The notes: generated by a model from the letters alone, not told the origin. A stretch of 44,751 bases of DNA from Desulfarculus sp. (GCA_003605055.1 QZKP01000037.1:1-44751), one strand, 5' to 3'; shown: positions 6,511-15,536, numbered from the stretch's first letter. Made by a program: numbers and translations.

Positions 6511-7794
6511 TTAATCCCATTTGCGCTGGTCGTCGATGATTTTGCATCCCTTGGGCAGGGTGCCCGGCTGGCGGAAGTCCACCTGGCCCTTGACCCTGAG
6601 CACCTCCTTGAGCTGGCGCTCGATGCCGGTCCGCAGCGCCTCGCGGTCGGCCATCTCCTGGCCCAGCTCGCAGACCAGGGTCATCACGTCCTGGTTGGCC
6701 TCGCGGGTCACCACCAACTGGAAGGCCTCCACCTGGGGGAACTTCTGCGCCACCTGCTGCACGCCGCCCGGGTGCACGAACATGCCCCTGACCTTGGTCA
6801 CTTGGTCCACCCGGCCCATGATGCGCGTGAGCTTGGGCGCGGTGCGGCCGCAGGCGCACTGGCCCTGTTCGTAGGAGGACAGGTCGCCGGTGCCGAAGCG
6901 GATCAGGGGGTAGGCCTTGTCGAAGTTGGTGGCCACCACCTCGCCGGGCTGCCCCGGCGGCAGGGGCTGGCCGGTGTCCGGGTCCACGATCTGCACCACG
7001 CAGTCCTGGGCGAAGTGCATGCCGTCCAGGTGATAGCACTCGTAGCTCAGGCAGCCTATGTCCGCGGTGCCGTAGGACTGGCGCAGGATCATGCCGAAGC
7101 GCTCCTCCAGGCTGGCGCGCAGGCTCTCGGGCAGCATCTCCGCGGCGGTGAAGGCCGCCTGCAGGTTCAGGTCCTTCTTCAAATTCAGGCCCATGGCCTC
7201 AGCCTTGTCGCCCAGGGCGGCCAGAAAGGAGGGCGTGGCGCAGATGGCCTGCACCTGCAGGTCCTTGAGGAACTGCACCTGCAGCTCGGTGTTGCCCACG
7301 CCGGTGGGGATGCAGATGCAGCCCATCATCTGCAGGCACTCGTCCAGCCAGAAGGCGAAGGGCACCATGTTGAAGTTGAAGGTCACCTGGCAGATGTCCC
7401 CAGCCCGGAAGCCGGCCGCGTAAAAGGCCTGGGTCCAGCGGTCATCGGTGAACTTCTTCTCGCCCGGCTCGTAGATGGGACCGGGCGAAATGTACAGGCG
7501 CTTGAGGTCCTTCAACTTGGCCGCCACCAGGCCGCCGAAGGGCAGGTTCTTCTGCTGCAGGGCCACCAAGTCGGCCTTTTCGGTGATAGGGATATTGCTC
7601 AGGTCCTCCACGCTGGCCACGTCGCCCGGCTCGGCCCCCAGGTCATCCAGCTTTTGCTTGAAGGCCGGGGTGTGGGCATAGGCGTGGGCCACGATCTCGG
7701 CCACCCGCTTGTCCAGGTACTCCTGCCGGGCCTGGGGGTCCATGGTCTCCAGCTCGGGCCGCCAGTAGCCCTGGGTGCGATCCATCTGCGGCAT
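6511..7794 (-). CDS. Phenylacetate-CoA ligase-like AMP-binding protein
   Basis: This 427-residue member of the PaaK branch of adenylate-forming enzymes would activate a carboxylic acid, often aromatic, to its CoA thioester. Recognisable motifs are YGTADIGCLSYE (A5-like), RFGTGDLSSYE, GRVDQVTKVRGMFVHPG (hinge, A8) and the C-terminal GCKIIDDQRKW with the candidate catalytic Lys. A CACGR stretch suggests a metal site seen in PaaK proteins. The phosphate-binding loop, normally SSGTTGKP, reads SPGPIYEPG near residue 101, so ATP may be held differently. The ATG follows AGAGGGGAC. A 437-base gap separates it from livF upstream, but the direction and the liv context suggest a shared role in organic-acid uptake and activation. 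Confidence 0.8.
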   Translation of the reverse strand: MPQMDRTQGYWRPELETMDPQARQEYLDKRVAEIVAHAYAHTPAFKQKLDDLGAEPGDVASVEDLSNIPITEKADLVALQQKNLPFGGLVAAKLKDLKRLYISPGPIYEPGEKKFTDDRWTQAFYAAGFRAGDICQVTFNFNMVPFAFWLDECLQMMGCICIPTGVGNTELQVQFLKDLQVQAICATPSFLAALGDKAEAMGLNLKKDLNLQAAFTAAEMLPESLRASLEERFGMILRQSYGTADIGCLSYECYHLDGMHFAQDCVVQIVDPDTGQPLPPGQPGEVVATNFDKAYPLIRFGTGDLSSYEQGQCACGRTAPKLTRIMGRVDQVTKVRGMFVHPGGVQQVAQKFPQVEAFQLVVTREANQDVMTLVCELGQEMADREALRTGIERQLKEVLRVKGQVDFRQPGTLPKGCKIIDDQRKWD

Positions 7795-8231
7795 TGTCCC
7801 CTCTCTTTTAAAAAAACCTTGGCCGCCTACGGCGCAAGCAAGATCAACCTTCTCTTTTGGCCGGGCCGTGCTCCCTCCCCTGGGCCTTGGAGTACGATTC
7901 GGCTAGCTGGGATATTTCATGAAGGTTGGGCGGCACTGTCTATTCGAGCCTTATTTGCGCGGTGGTTGTAAAAAAATCTTTCCAGTTTGCCGGATAAGGT
8001 TTGCGCCCTGGTCCGGCACAGCCAGCCGCCGGCAGACAAGGCGGCCCAAGGCTTGGGCTGCCAAGGCCCTTCGACGGGAGCGTTGAGGGCCAGCTAGGAC
8101 GGATGGTATCTCGACCCGCTTTGCCACCGGCGGCCCTCCGGCGGCGAGCGAGCGCCGCAGGTGTAGTCAAAGCTACGTCGCGGCGCGAGCGAAGCCGGCA
8201 ACGCAGTATGCTGGTGGCTGGCGAAGCCGGA
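7795..8231. other. Intergenic region with GC-rich repeats between livF and the CoA-ligase gene
   Basis: No supported gene lies in these 437 bases; a 76-codon minus-strand frame here has only a TTG start and no ribosome site. The part next to livF (about 8120-8230) is full of short symmetric words. GCGGC (8141-8145) pairs with GCCGC (8154-8158), GTAG with CTAC flank TCAAAG (8162-8175), and GCGAAGCCGG occurs twice, at 8189-8198 and 8221-8230. This looks like a dispersed intergenic element or an RNA-structured tail. The part near 7800-7870 may hold the ligase promoter, but no clear hexamers were found. Confidence 0.45.
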
Positions 8232-9035
8232 CTAAGTCAGCCAGCGCTTGCGCCGCTTGTAGTGCTTCACGTCGCGGTAAGAGCGCTTGGTGCCCATATC
8301 GGTCATGCCCAGGTAGAAGCGCTTGACGTCCTCGTTGTTCTTGAGCTTTTCGGTGGTGTCGTCCAGGACGATCTTGCCGTTCTCCATGATGTAGCCGTGG
8401 TGGGCGATGTTCAGGGCCATGCGCGCGTTCTGCTCCACCAACAGGATGGTGGTGCCCAGCTCCTTGTTGAGCTTGACGATGATCTCGAAGATCTCGCTGA
8501 CCAGCAGCGGGCTCAGGCCCAGGGAAGGCTCGTCGAGCATCATCAGCTTGGGCTTGGCCATCATGCCGCGGCCGATGACCAGCATCTGCTGCTCGCCGCC
8601 GGAGAGATAGCCGGCCAGCCCGCTCTCGCGCTCTTTGAGTCGCGGGAAGTAGGAGTAGACCACCTCGATGCGCTCCTCCAGCTCCCGCCGGCTGCACCTT
8701 TGGGTGTGAGCCGCGGCGATGAGGTTCTCCTTGGCGGTCAGGTCCTCGAAGACCCGCCGGCCCTCCATCACCTGGAACACGCCCATGCGCACTATTTTCT
8801 CCGGCTCCAGTCCGTTGATGCGGACCTCGTCGAAGATGATGGAGCCGTCGGTGACCTCCCCCTCCTCGGTCTTGAGCAAGCCGCTGATGGCCTTGAGAGT
8901 GGTGGTCTTGCCGGCCCCGTTGGCGCCCAGCACGGCCACGATCTGGCCCTGGCTCACCTCCAGGGACAGGCCCTTGAGCACCAGGATAACGTCATCGTAG
9001 ATGACCTCGATGTTATTGACCGAAAGAAGCGGCAT
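8232..9035 (-). CDS. livF: Branched-chain amino acid/organic acid ABC transporter ATPase (LivF type)
   Basis: This 267-residue ABC ATPase has Walker A GANGAGKTT near residue 36, signature LSGGEQQMLVIGRGMMAKPK near 145 and Walker B LMMLDEPSLGL, as in LivF. It hydrolyses ATP on the cytoplasmic face together with LivG to drive import through LivH and LivM. It is longer than typical LivF (about 235 residues) because of a basic C-terminal extension ending HYKRRKRWLT, which I believe is common in copies next to CoA ligases. It follows the binding-protein gene, from which it is separated by a strong stem-loop. Confidence 0.9.
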   Translation of the reverse strand: MPLLSVNNIEVIYDDVILVLKGLSLEVSQGQIVAVLGANGAGKTTTLKAISGLLKTEEGEVTDGSIIFDEVRINGLEPEKIVRMGVFQVMEGRRVFEDLTAKENLIAAAHTQRCSRRELEERIEVVYSYFPRLKERESGLAGYLSGGEQQMLVIGRGMMAKPKLMMLDEPSLGLSPLLVSEIFEIIVKLNKELGTTILLVEQNARMALNIAHHGYIMENGKIVLDDTTEKLKNNEDVKRFYLGMTDMGTKRSYRDVKHYKRRKRWLT

Positions 9036-9063
9036 GAGACCGTCCTCTGAGCTTTGTTTACAG

Positions 9064-9091
9064 GGCGGGAGGCCCCGGGGGGCCTCCCGCC
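9064..9091 (-). terminator. Perfect 13-bp stem-loop between livK and livF
   Basis: GGCGGGAGGCCCC (9064-9076) and GGGGCCTCCCGCC (9079-9091) pair perfectly around a two-base centre. No T-run follows on the minus strand. Its place just after the binding-protein gene suggests partial termination or 3' end protection, giving more binding protein than ATPase, as in many importer operons. Confidence 0.7.
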
Positions 9092-9101
9092 GGTTTGCGG
9101 C

Positions 9102-10265
9102 CTACCAGCCGACGTACTCCTTCTTGCGCGGGAAGGTCACGTTCTTGATGATGTAGACCTTGCCGTCCTTCACGCCGCCGATGGCGCAGGCGGTGTTGGG
9201 CCGGTGATCAGTAGCAGTGAAGGTGATGGGCGCCGTGAGGCCGCCGGTGTTGAAGTCCTTGATGGTCTCCAGGGCCGCCTTGAGGCCGGGGCCGTTTAGC
9301 TTGCCGGCCTTCTGGGCCCGCTTGAGACCCTCCACCATCACCATCATGGACACCCAGGCCTTGACGTAGTGCAGGCTGTAGCTCTTGCCGCCGGCGCTGG
9401 CCATGATGTCCTTCATGCCCGGCACGTTGGCGCCAAAGGGCGCCACCACCAACATGCCAAAGGCGCGGCCGTCGGCCGCCTTGCCAGCCAGGCGGGGCAG
9501 GTTCTCGTCAAAGCCCCAGCAGTTGACCAGGAACTTGGTGCGCAGGCCCAGTTTGGCCGCGTCCTTGATGATCACGGCCGTGGAGGCGGTGGTGCCGCCG
9601 ATCCAGGCGTAGTCGGGGTCGAACTTCTTCATGTTCAGCAGCTGGCTGGTGGCGTCAATGGCATTGAGCGCCACGATCTCGTCCGGGCCGATCTGGAGGC
9701 CCAGCTTCTTGGCGTAGTCCTTGCCGGCCGGGATGGGGTTCTTGCCGTAGGGGTGGTCGGGGTAGATGAAGACGACCTTCTTGGCCTTGTTCTCCTTGGC
9801 GAAGGTCAAGGCCAGACGGATGCCGGTGGAGTAGGAGGTGCCGATAAAGAAGTTGTAGGGGTTCTTCTTGGGGTCGGTCAGGTTGCCGTCGTAGCTGGCG
9901 CTGAGGAACACGATCTTGTCCTTGTTCACCAGCGGCCGCAGGGCGTTGGTGTCGCCGGTGCCCCAGCCCTGGATCACAAAGACCCGGTCCACGTCCTTGT
10001 ACTTCTTGTACAGGGTCACCGCCTGGGGAATCTTGTAGGCATAGTCGTTGGGGATCAGCTTGATCATGTCCCCGCCCAGGACCTTCTTGGCGTTCCAGTA
10101 CTTCTCAGCGGCCACCGCGCCGGCGGCATAGTCCTTGCCCACGTCTGAGGTAGGGCCGGTGGTATCAAAGATGCCGCCGACCTTGATTTCTTTGGCCAGG
10201 GCCAGGGGCGCCAGCGCCAGGCACAACGCCACGGCCAAGGCCGTCACCAAAAGTTTCCTGCTCAT
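9102..10265 (-). CDS. livK: ABC transporter substrate-binding protein (LivK type)
   Basis: This 387-residue periplasmic binding protein has a cleavable signal peptide (residues 1-24, cut after ALA-KEIKVGG) and a Peripla_BP_6 fold. The two-lobe pattern is visible from VGGIFDTTGPTSDVG, through a ligand-lobe stretch VFIYPDHPYGKN, to the C-terminal TFTATDHRPNT, which is typical of the family. It catches the ligand in the periplasm and delivers it to LivH/LivM. I chose ATG at 10265, directly after GGGAGAGGAAAGA, over an in-frame GTG-type start 27 bases upstream. The CoA ligases around it point to an aromatic or aliphatic acid rather than leucine, but the ligand is not shown by the sequence. Confidence 0.88.
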   Translation of the reverse strand: MSRKLLVTALAVALCLALAPLALAKEIKVGGIFDTTGPTSDVGKDYAAGAVAAEKYWNAKKVLGGDMIKLIPNDYAYKIPQAVTLYKKYKDVDRVFVIQGWGTGDTNALRPLVNKDKIVFLSASYDGNLTDPKKNPYNFFIGTSYSTGIRLALTFAKENKAKKVVFIYPDHPYGKNPIPAGKDYAKKLGLQIGPDEIVALNAIDATSQLLNMKKFDPDYAWIGGTTASTAVIIKDAAKLGLRTKFLVNCWGFDENLPRLAGKAADGRAFGMLVVAPFGANVPGMKDIMASAGGKSYSLHYVKAWVSMMVMVEGLKRAQKAGKLNGPGLKAALETIKDFNTGGLTAPITFTATDHRPNTACAIGGVKDGKVYIIKNVTFPRKKEYVGW

Positions 10266-10428
10266 TCTTTCCTCTCCCTTCCCAAGTTTCACTGCGCCGC
10301 CTGGCTTTTTACCAAAGCTGCGGCTTTTCCTCTATCGCCTTGGCTGACTAGGCCCACATCGTCCCAACCGTCCCTGCGAAGGCCGTCAACCCAAGGCATT
10401 GAAGGAACCCTCCTCCGGTCCCTGTAGT

Positions 10429-11490
10429 TTAATAAGAAAAGGGCCACAGTTTCCAGTAGGCCCGCACCGTATGCCAGCGGGCGGCCAGTCCGTCGGGCTC
10501 GAAGATCAAGAAGGCGATGACGATCAGGCCGAAGAGCAGCTCGCGGAGGCTGGCGAAGATGCCGAAGATATGCGGGAAAACATTGGTCATGGCCTCGGCG
10601 GGGATCAGCAGAATCTCCGGCAGCGTCACCATGAAGACCACCCCGAAGATGGAGCCCAGCACCGAGCCCATGCCGCCCACGATGATCATGGCCAGGTACT
10701 GCACGCTCAACCACATGGTGAAGTGCTCGTCGCTGATGATGGTGATGTAGTAGGCCCACAGCCCGCCGGCGATGCCCACCATGAAGGAGCTGATGCCAAA
10801 GCTCATGATGCGGTACTTGAACAGGTTCACCCCGATCACCTCGGCCGAGAGGTAGCGGTCGCGCACGGCCACGAAGGCCCGGCCGGTGCGGGTGCGGCTG
10901 AGGTTCTTCAGGTACATGGTGGCGCCGGCGGCAAAGGCCAGGGCCAGAAAGTAGAAGCGGAAGTCGCTGTCGAAGGAGAAGCCGGCCAGCTCGGCCTGGG
11001 GCACGGTGAGGCCGCTGGAGCCGCCGGTGAGGGCGGTCCAGTTGCGCATGGCGTAGTCCAGGATGAACTGGGCGGCCATGGTGGCGATGGCCAGGTACAG
11101 GCCTCGCAGGCGCAGGCTGGGGATGCCGAAGATCATGCCCACGGCCGCGGCCATCAGGCCGGCGGCCGGCAAGGCCAGCCAGAAGGGCCAGCCCAGGTTG
11201 GCCAGGATGCCGACGGTGTAGGCCCCCACGCCCATGAAGGCGCCGTGGCCCAGGGATATCTGGCCGGTGTAGCCCGTGAGCAGGTTAAGGCCGTGGGCCC
11301 CCACGATGTAGATCAAGATCAGGTTGAACAGGTTGAGCAGATTGATGCCCATCAAGTCGCTCAATATCTGGGCGAACCAGGGGAAGATTAACAGGGCCAC
11401 GCCCAGGGCGACCATCCACAGCTTGAGCCAGAGGGTGGGGAAGATCGCTTCGTCTTTCGCGTACTTCTCGAAGAATAGGCCGCAGGGCAT
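10429..11490 (-). CDS. livM: ABC transporter permease (LivM type)
   Basis: This 353-residue inner-membrane protein has about nine or ten hydrophobic segments. The LivM core reads YIVGAHGLNLLTGYTGQISLGHGAFMGVGAYTVG in the first third, and the cytoplasmic coupling region has SRTRTGRAFVAVRDRYLSAEVIGVN near residue 215. It pairs with LivH as the translocation channel. The start codon follows GGGAGGGAAAG. It lies 105 bases after livH and 163 bases before the livK start, on the same strand as its partners. Confidence 0.9.
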   Translation of the reverse strand: MPCGLFFEKYAKDEAIFPTLWLKLWMVALGVALLIFPWFAQILSDLMGINLLNLFNLILIYIVGAHGLNLLTGYTGQISLGHGAFMGVGAYTVGILANLGWPFWLALPAAGLMAAAVGMIFGIPSLRLRGLYLAIATMAAQFILDYAMRNWTALTGGSSGLTVPQAELAGFSFDSDFRFYFLALAFAAGATMYLKNLSRTRTGRAFVAVRDRYLSAEVIGVNLFKYRIMSFGISSFMVGIAGGLWAYYITIISDEHFTMWLSVQYLAMIIVGGMGSVLGSIFGVVFMVTLPEILLIPAEAMTNVFPHIFGIFASLRELLFGLIVIAFLIFEPDGLAARWHTVRAYWKLWPFSY

Positions 11491-11595
11491 CTTTCCCTCC
11501 CTAGCTCGGTTGCCGGACCGCCCGGCTCACCCCTTGCCGTTCCCGCCTGGTTTTTTGTCTGCTCAACCCAACACCTGCCGCCCGCCGCAGTTCGG

Positions 11596-12483
11596 CTAGA
11601 CCCGCTCGATCTCCTTTATGCCGAACAGGCCATAGGGTTTGATCATCAAGATCATGATCAAGACGATGAACGGCGCGATCTCCTTGACTCCGCCGCCCAG
11701 GTATATGTCCAGGTAGGAGCCCATGATGTTCTCCAGCACTCCGATGGTCAGGCCGCCGATGATGGCCCCGGCGATGGACTCCAGGCCGCCCAGGATCACT
11801 GCTGGGAACACCTTCAGGCCAAAGTCGGCCAGGGCGATGTTGATGCCGTTGATGTTGCCCACCAGGATGCCGCCCACCGCGCTGACCAGGGCGCCGATGG
11901 ACCAGGAGATGGCGAACACCCGCTTGACGCTGATGCCCATGCTCTGGGCCACCTGCTGGTCGTCGGCCACCGCCCGCATGGAGATGCCCACCCGGGTGAA
12001 TTTAAAGAAGGCGGCGAACACCCCCAGGAACAGAAAGGCGAAGCCAAAGGTCCATAGATAGACTTCGCTTACCAATACGGGTCCCAGATGGATCGCCTGC
12101 TGGCTGAAGATGGGCGGAGTGAAGACCTCGATCATGGTGCCCCAGAGGATGGTCACCATGGACTTCAGCACCATGGCCAGGGCGATGGTGATCATGATCA
12201 CGCTGATAATGGGCTCGCCGATCATGGGCCGCAGCATGAGCCGCTCCAGGATCAGGCCCATGAACACCGCGATGACCATGGTCAGCAAAAAGGCCCATAT
12301 GATAGGAACGTGCAGGCTGGTGTAAAGCCACCAGCAGACGTAGCCGCCCACCAGCACAAACTCACCCTGGGCGAAGTTGATGATGCTGGTGGACTTGTAG
12401 ATCAGGGCGAAGCCCATGGCCACCAGGGCGTAGACCGAGCCGATGACCAGGCCGGTTACGATGAGCTGTAAAAAGTCCTGCAT
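11596..12483 (-). CDS. livH: ABC transporter permease (LivH type)
   Basis: This 295-residue inner-membrane protein has about eight hydrophobic helices and the LivH signatures: GSVYALVAMGFALIYKSTSI with INFAQGEF near residue 38, the coupling stretch TRVGISMRAVADDQQVAQSMGI, and ILGGLESIAGAIIGGLTIGVLEN. It forms the import channel with LivM. It starts behind AGGGAGAAGGGGC and lies only 12 bases after the acyl-CoA synthetase gene, which implies one mRNA. Confidence 0.9.
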   Translation of the reverse strand: MQDFLQLIVTGLVIGSVYALVAMGFALIYKSTSIINFAQGEFVLVGGYVCWWLYTSLHVPIIWAFLLTMVIAVFMGLILERLMLRPMIGEPIISVIMITIALAMVLKSMVTILWGTMIEVFTPPIFSQQAIHLGPVLVSEVYLWTFGFAFLFLGVFAAFFKFTRVGISMRAVADDQQVAQSMGISVKRVFAISWSIGALVSAVGGILVGNINGINIALADFGLKVFPAVILGGLESIAGAIIGGLTIGVLENIMGSYLDIYLGGGVKEIAPFIVLIMILMIKPYGLFGIKEIERV

Positions 12484-12495
12484 GCCCCTTCTCCC

Positions 12496-14511
12496 TTAGT
12501 GCACCGGCTTCCAGAATTGCCACCACTTGCGCTCGGCCTCCAGGGCGTACTGATCCAGAGGCTTCATCCTGCGGATATGCAGGTCGGTGACGATGGTGGC
12601 GGTCTTGCCGTCCTGGTACTTGATCTCGCTCTCCACGTGCACCCGGTCCACGTCCTGGTACAGGGCCTCTATCTCCTTGGCGTAGCGCTCGGCTATGAAG
12701 CGCCGCCGCAGCTTGCGGGTGCGGGTCAGTTCGCCGTCGTCAGGATCGAATTCCTTGTAGAGCAGCAGGAACTTCTGGATGCGCGCCGCCTCGGGCAGGA
12801 CGCGGTTGACCCGCACCACCTCCTTCTCGATCAGGTCGTAAACCTCGGTCTTGCTGGCCAGGTCGGTGTAGGTGGTGTAGCCGATGCGGTGGTCCTCGGC
12901 CCATTTGCCGGTGTGCTTGTAGTCAATGCAGATGATGGCCGTGACGTAGCCCCGCTCATGCCCCAGCACGCAGGGCTCCACGATATAGGGGCAGAACTTG
13001 AGCTTGTTCTCGATGAACATGGGCGAGAAGCGGGCGCCGGAAACCAACTGCATCAGGTCCTTGACGCGGTCTATGCACACCAACTGGTTGCCCTTGGTGA
13101 TGTAGCCGGCGTCGCCCGAATGCAGCCAGCCGTCCATGATGGTCTCGGCGGTGGCCTTGTCGTTCTTCAAGTAGCCCTGGAACAGGGCCGGCGAACGGGA
13201 GACGATCTCGCCCACACCCTCGGGGTCGGGCTGGTCGATCTTCACCTCGGTGTCGGGGATGGGCTCTCCCACCGAGGTGAAGTCCACTTTGCCCTCGCGG
13301 TGGATGCAGGAGATGCCGCTGATCTCGGTCTGTCCGTAGATTTGCTTCAGGTTCACCCCGCAGGCGTGGAAAAAGCGGAAAACGTCCGGCCCCAGGGCGG
13401 CGCCGCCGGTGGAGGCCGAGCGGATGTTGGCGAAACCGAGGCGGTCCTTCAGGGCCCGGAACAAGAGCGCGTAGCTCAGGGCGTACATGACCCGCCAGGC
13501 CAGGGAGGGCTTCTTCCTCTCGAAGTGCAGGTCGGCCATCTGGTAGCCGACGGGCATGCACAGCCGGTAGATGAAGCGCTTGAACCAGGAGGCGTCCAGG
13601 TGCTTGACGATCACCGAGCGGGCCTGCTGCTCCCAGACCCGCGGCGGGGAGAACACCACGTGGGGGCCGATCTCGTACAGGTCGGCCATGGCCGTCTCGG
13701 GCTCCTCGGGGAAGTTGACGGTGAAGCCGATGGCCAGGGCCGTGGAGACGCTCATCATCTGCTCCCCGATCCAGGGCAGGGGCAGGAAGGAAACGAACTC
13801 GTCCTGGGGGTACTTGGGGTCCACCCGGGCCAGGTTCAGGGCCATCTTGAGCATGTTGGCGTGGGTCAGTAGCGAGCCCTTGGGGAACCCGGTGGTGCCG
13901 GAGGTATAGGCCACCAGGGCGATGTCGCTCGGGGTCAGGCGCTCCACGGACTTTTCGAAGTAGCCGGGGTGCTCGGCCTCGAACCGGCGCCCCATCTCCT
14001 CCACCTCGGGCAAGTAGATCAGAAGCGGATCATCGTAATTGCGCATGCCCTTGGGGTCGGTGTAGATGACCTTGGCCACCCGGGGCAGTTCGTGCTTCAT
14101 ATCCAGGACCTTGTCGGTCTGCTCCTGGTCCTCGGCCACCACGAACTTGGCCTCGGAGTGGTCTATGACGTAGGCCACCTCGTTGAGGATGGAGTCCTGA
14201 TAGATGCCCAGGGGCCGGCCCCGCAGGCTCTGGGCGGCCAGCTCGGAATAGACCCACTCCGGCCGGTTATCGCCGATGATGGCCAGCGCGTCGCCCTCGC
14301 TGAAGCCCAGGGCGGCCAGGCCCAGAGCGAAGTACTTGACGTGCTCGTAGTACTGCCGCCAGGTGACCGACTGCCAGATGCCAAACTCCTTCTCCCGCAG
14401 CGCCACCCTGCTGTCGCCGAACCTCTCGGCGTTGCGCTTGAGCAACAGGGGCAGGGTGCTGTTGCCGATGTCAGCACCGGGCTCTTCGGCTTTAAGGTAG
14501 GTCTGGGGCAC
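12496..14511 (-). CDS. Long-chain acyl-CoA synthetase (AMP-forming)
   Basis: This 671-residue adenylate-forming enzyme is of long-chain acyl-CoA synthetase size. The P-loop is intact (AYTSGTTGFPKGSLLTH near residue 203), followed by YGQTEISG (A5), GWLHSGDAGYI with the ATP-ribose Asp (A7) and CIDRVKDLMQLVSGARFSP (A8). It would activate a fatty or other hydrophobic acid with ATP and CoA. It begins with GTG behind GGAG at 14511, 24 bases after livG, and is 12 bases from livH, so it is embedded in the importer operon. This implies that imported acid is trapped as its CoA thioester. A second, unrelated CoA ligase ends the cluster. Confidence 0.9.
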   Translation of the reverse strand: MPQTYLKAEEPGADIGNSTLPLLLKRNAERFGDSRVALREKEFGIWQSVTWRQYYEHVKYFALGLAALGFSEGDALAIIGDNRPEWVYSELAAQSLRGRPLGIYQDSILNEVAYVIDHSEAKFVVAEDQEQTDKVLDMKHELPRVAKVIYTDPKGMRNYDDPLLIYLPEVEEMGRRFEAEHPGYFEKSVERLTPSDIALVAYTSGTTGFPKGSLLTHANMLKMALNLARVDPKYPQDEFVSFLPLPWIGEQMMSVSTALAIGFTVNFPEEPETAMADLYEIGPHVVFSPPRVWEQQARSVIVKHLDASWFKRFIYRLCMPVGYQMADLHFERKKPSLAWRVMYALSYALLFRALKDRLGFANIRSASTGGAALGPDVFRFFHACGVNLKQIYGQTEISGISCIHREGKVDFTSVGEPIPDTEVKIDQPDPEGVGEIVSRSPALFQGYLKNDKATAETIMDGWLHSGDAGYITKGNQLVCIDRVKDLMQLVSGARFSPMFIENKLKFCPYIVEPCVLGHERGYVTAIICIDYKHTGKWAEDHRIGYTTYTDLASKTEVYDLIEKEVVRVNRVLPEAARIQKFLLLYKEFDPDDGELTRTRKLRRRFIAERYAKEIEALYQDVDRVHVESEIKYQDGKTATIVTDLHIRRMKPLDQYALEAERKWWQFWKPVH

Positions 14512-14535
14512 AGGCGCTTCTCCGCTGGTTAGGGG

Positions 14536-15381
14536 CTACAGGCCCAGCTTGGAACGGGCGGCGTCCTCCGCGCCCAGATAGGCCTCTATAACGTGGGGGT
14601 TCTTGCTGACCTCGCGGGGGGTGCCCTGGGCGATCTTGGTCCCGAAGTCCAGCACCACCACGTTGTCAGAGATGTCCATGACCACGCCCATGTCGTGCTC
14701 GATCAGCACCACGGTCACCCCCCACTCCTCGTTGATGTCCAGGATGAAGCGGGCCATGTCCTCGGTCTCTTCCAGGTTCATGCCCGCCATGGGCTCATCC
14801 AGCAGCAGTATCTTGGGCTGCATGGCCAGGGCCCGGGCCAGCTCCACCCGCTTCTGCAGGCCGTAGGGCAAGGTGCCCACGATCTGCTTGCGGATGGCCT
14901 CGATTTCCAACAGGTCTATGATGCGCTCCTCGATCTCCTTGCGCACCCGCATCTCCTCGCGCTTGGCCTTGCCCAGGTAGATGCCGCCGGAAATGAAGCC
15001 CGAGTGCATGTGGGTGTGGTGGCCCAGCTTGATGTTGCCCAGGACGGTCATGCCGCGGAACAATTCTATATTCTGGAAGCTGCGGGCAATGCCCAGGGCG
15101 GCCACCCGGTGGGTGGGCACCTTGGAGATATCCTTGCCCTCGAAGACGATGCGTCCCTGGTGGGGATGGTAAAAGCGGCAGATGCAGTTGAGGATACAGG
15201 TCTTGCCGGCCCCGTTGGGGCCGATGATGGCCTGGATGTCCCCCTTTTTCACCACGAAATTGACCCCGCTCAGGGCGTTCAGCCCACCGAACCGCAGATG
15301 GATGTCCTCCACCATCAGCTGGACTTGTTCTTGTGTCGCCTGTGAATTTTTCTTAATGCCTGCGGGGCCTTTCGCTGGCAT
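14536..15381 (-). CDS. livG: Branched-chain amino acid/organic acid ABC transporter ATPase (LivG type)
   Basis: This 281-residue ABC ATPase is the first gene of the importer operon. Walker A is GPNGAGKT near residue 53, the signature region LPYGLQKRVELARALAMQPK has the LivG form rather than LSGGQ, and Walker B is ILLLDEPMAGMN. The C-terminal stretch GTPREVSKNPHVIEAYLG is the LivG hallmark. A hydrophilic N-terminal tail of about 20 residues precedes the fold. GGGAGGAGAT directly before ATG at 15381 supports the long start. It partners with LivF. Confidence 0.9.
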   Translation of the reverse strand: MPAKGPAGIKKNSQATQEQVQLMVEDIHLRFGGLNALSGVNFVVKKGDIQAIIGPNGAGKTCILNCICRFYHPHQGRIVFEGKDISKVPTHRVAALGIARSFQNIELFRGMTVLGNIKLGHHTHMHSGFISGGIYLGKAKREEMRVRKEIEERIIDLLEIEAIRKQIVGTLPYGLQKRVELARALAMQPKILLLDEPMAGMNLEETEDMARFILDINEEWGVTVVLIEHDMGVVMDISDNVVVLDFGTKIAQGTPREVSKNPHVIEAYLGAEDAARSKLGL

Positions 15382-15536
15382 ATCTCCTCCCTGGCCAGAC
15401 CCGGAACTTGAGGGCAGTTCTAGGGCCAGCGCTGACTTTCCTTAGAAGGCGTCGGGCTGCGTGCGCAACGTCGTTTTTTTGCCTTTCCTGGTGAAGACGC
15501 CCTCCCGGCGCCCAGCGGATGATTAGGGACAGGAGA

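Noticed and set aside
6439..7971. 510-codon plus-strand open frame
   Set aside because: Antisense to the PaaK-like gene, rich in His/Gln/Val/Leu as is usual for antisense frames in GC-rich DNA, with no ribosome site or family similarity.
7940..8170. 76-codon minus-strand frame in the gap after livF
   Set aside because: TTG start inside a palindromic stretch, no ribosome site and no similarity; more likely non-coding repeat.
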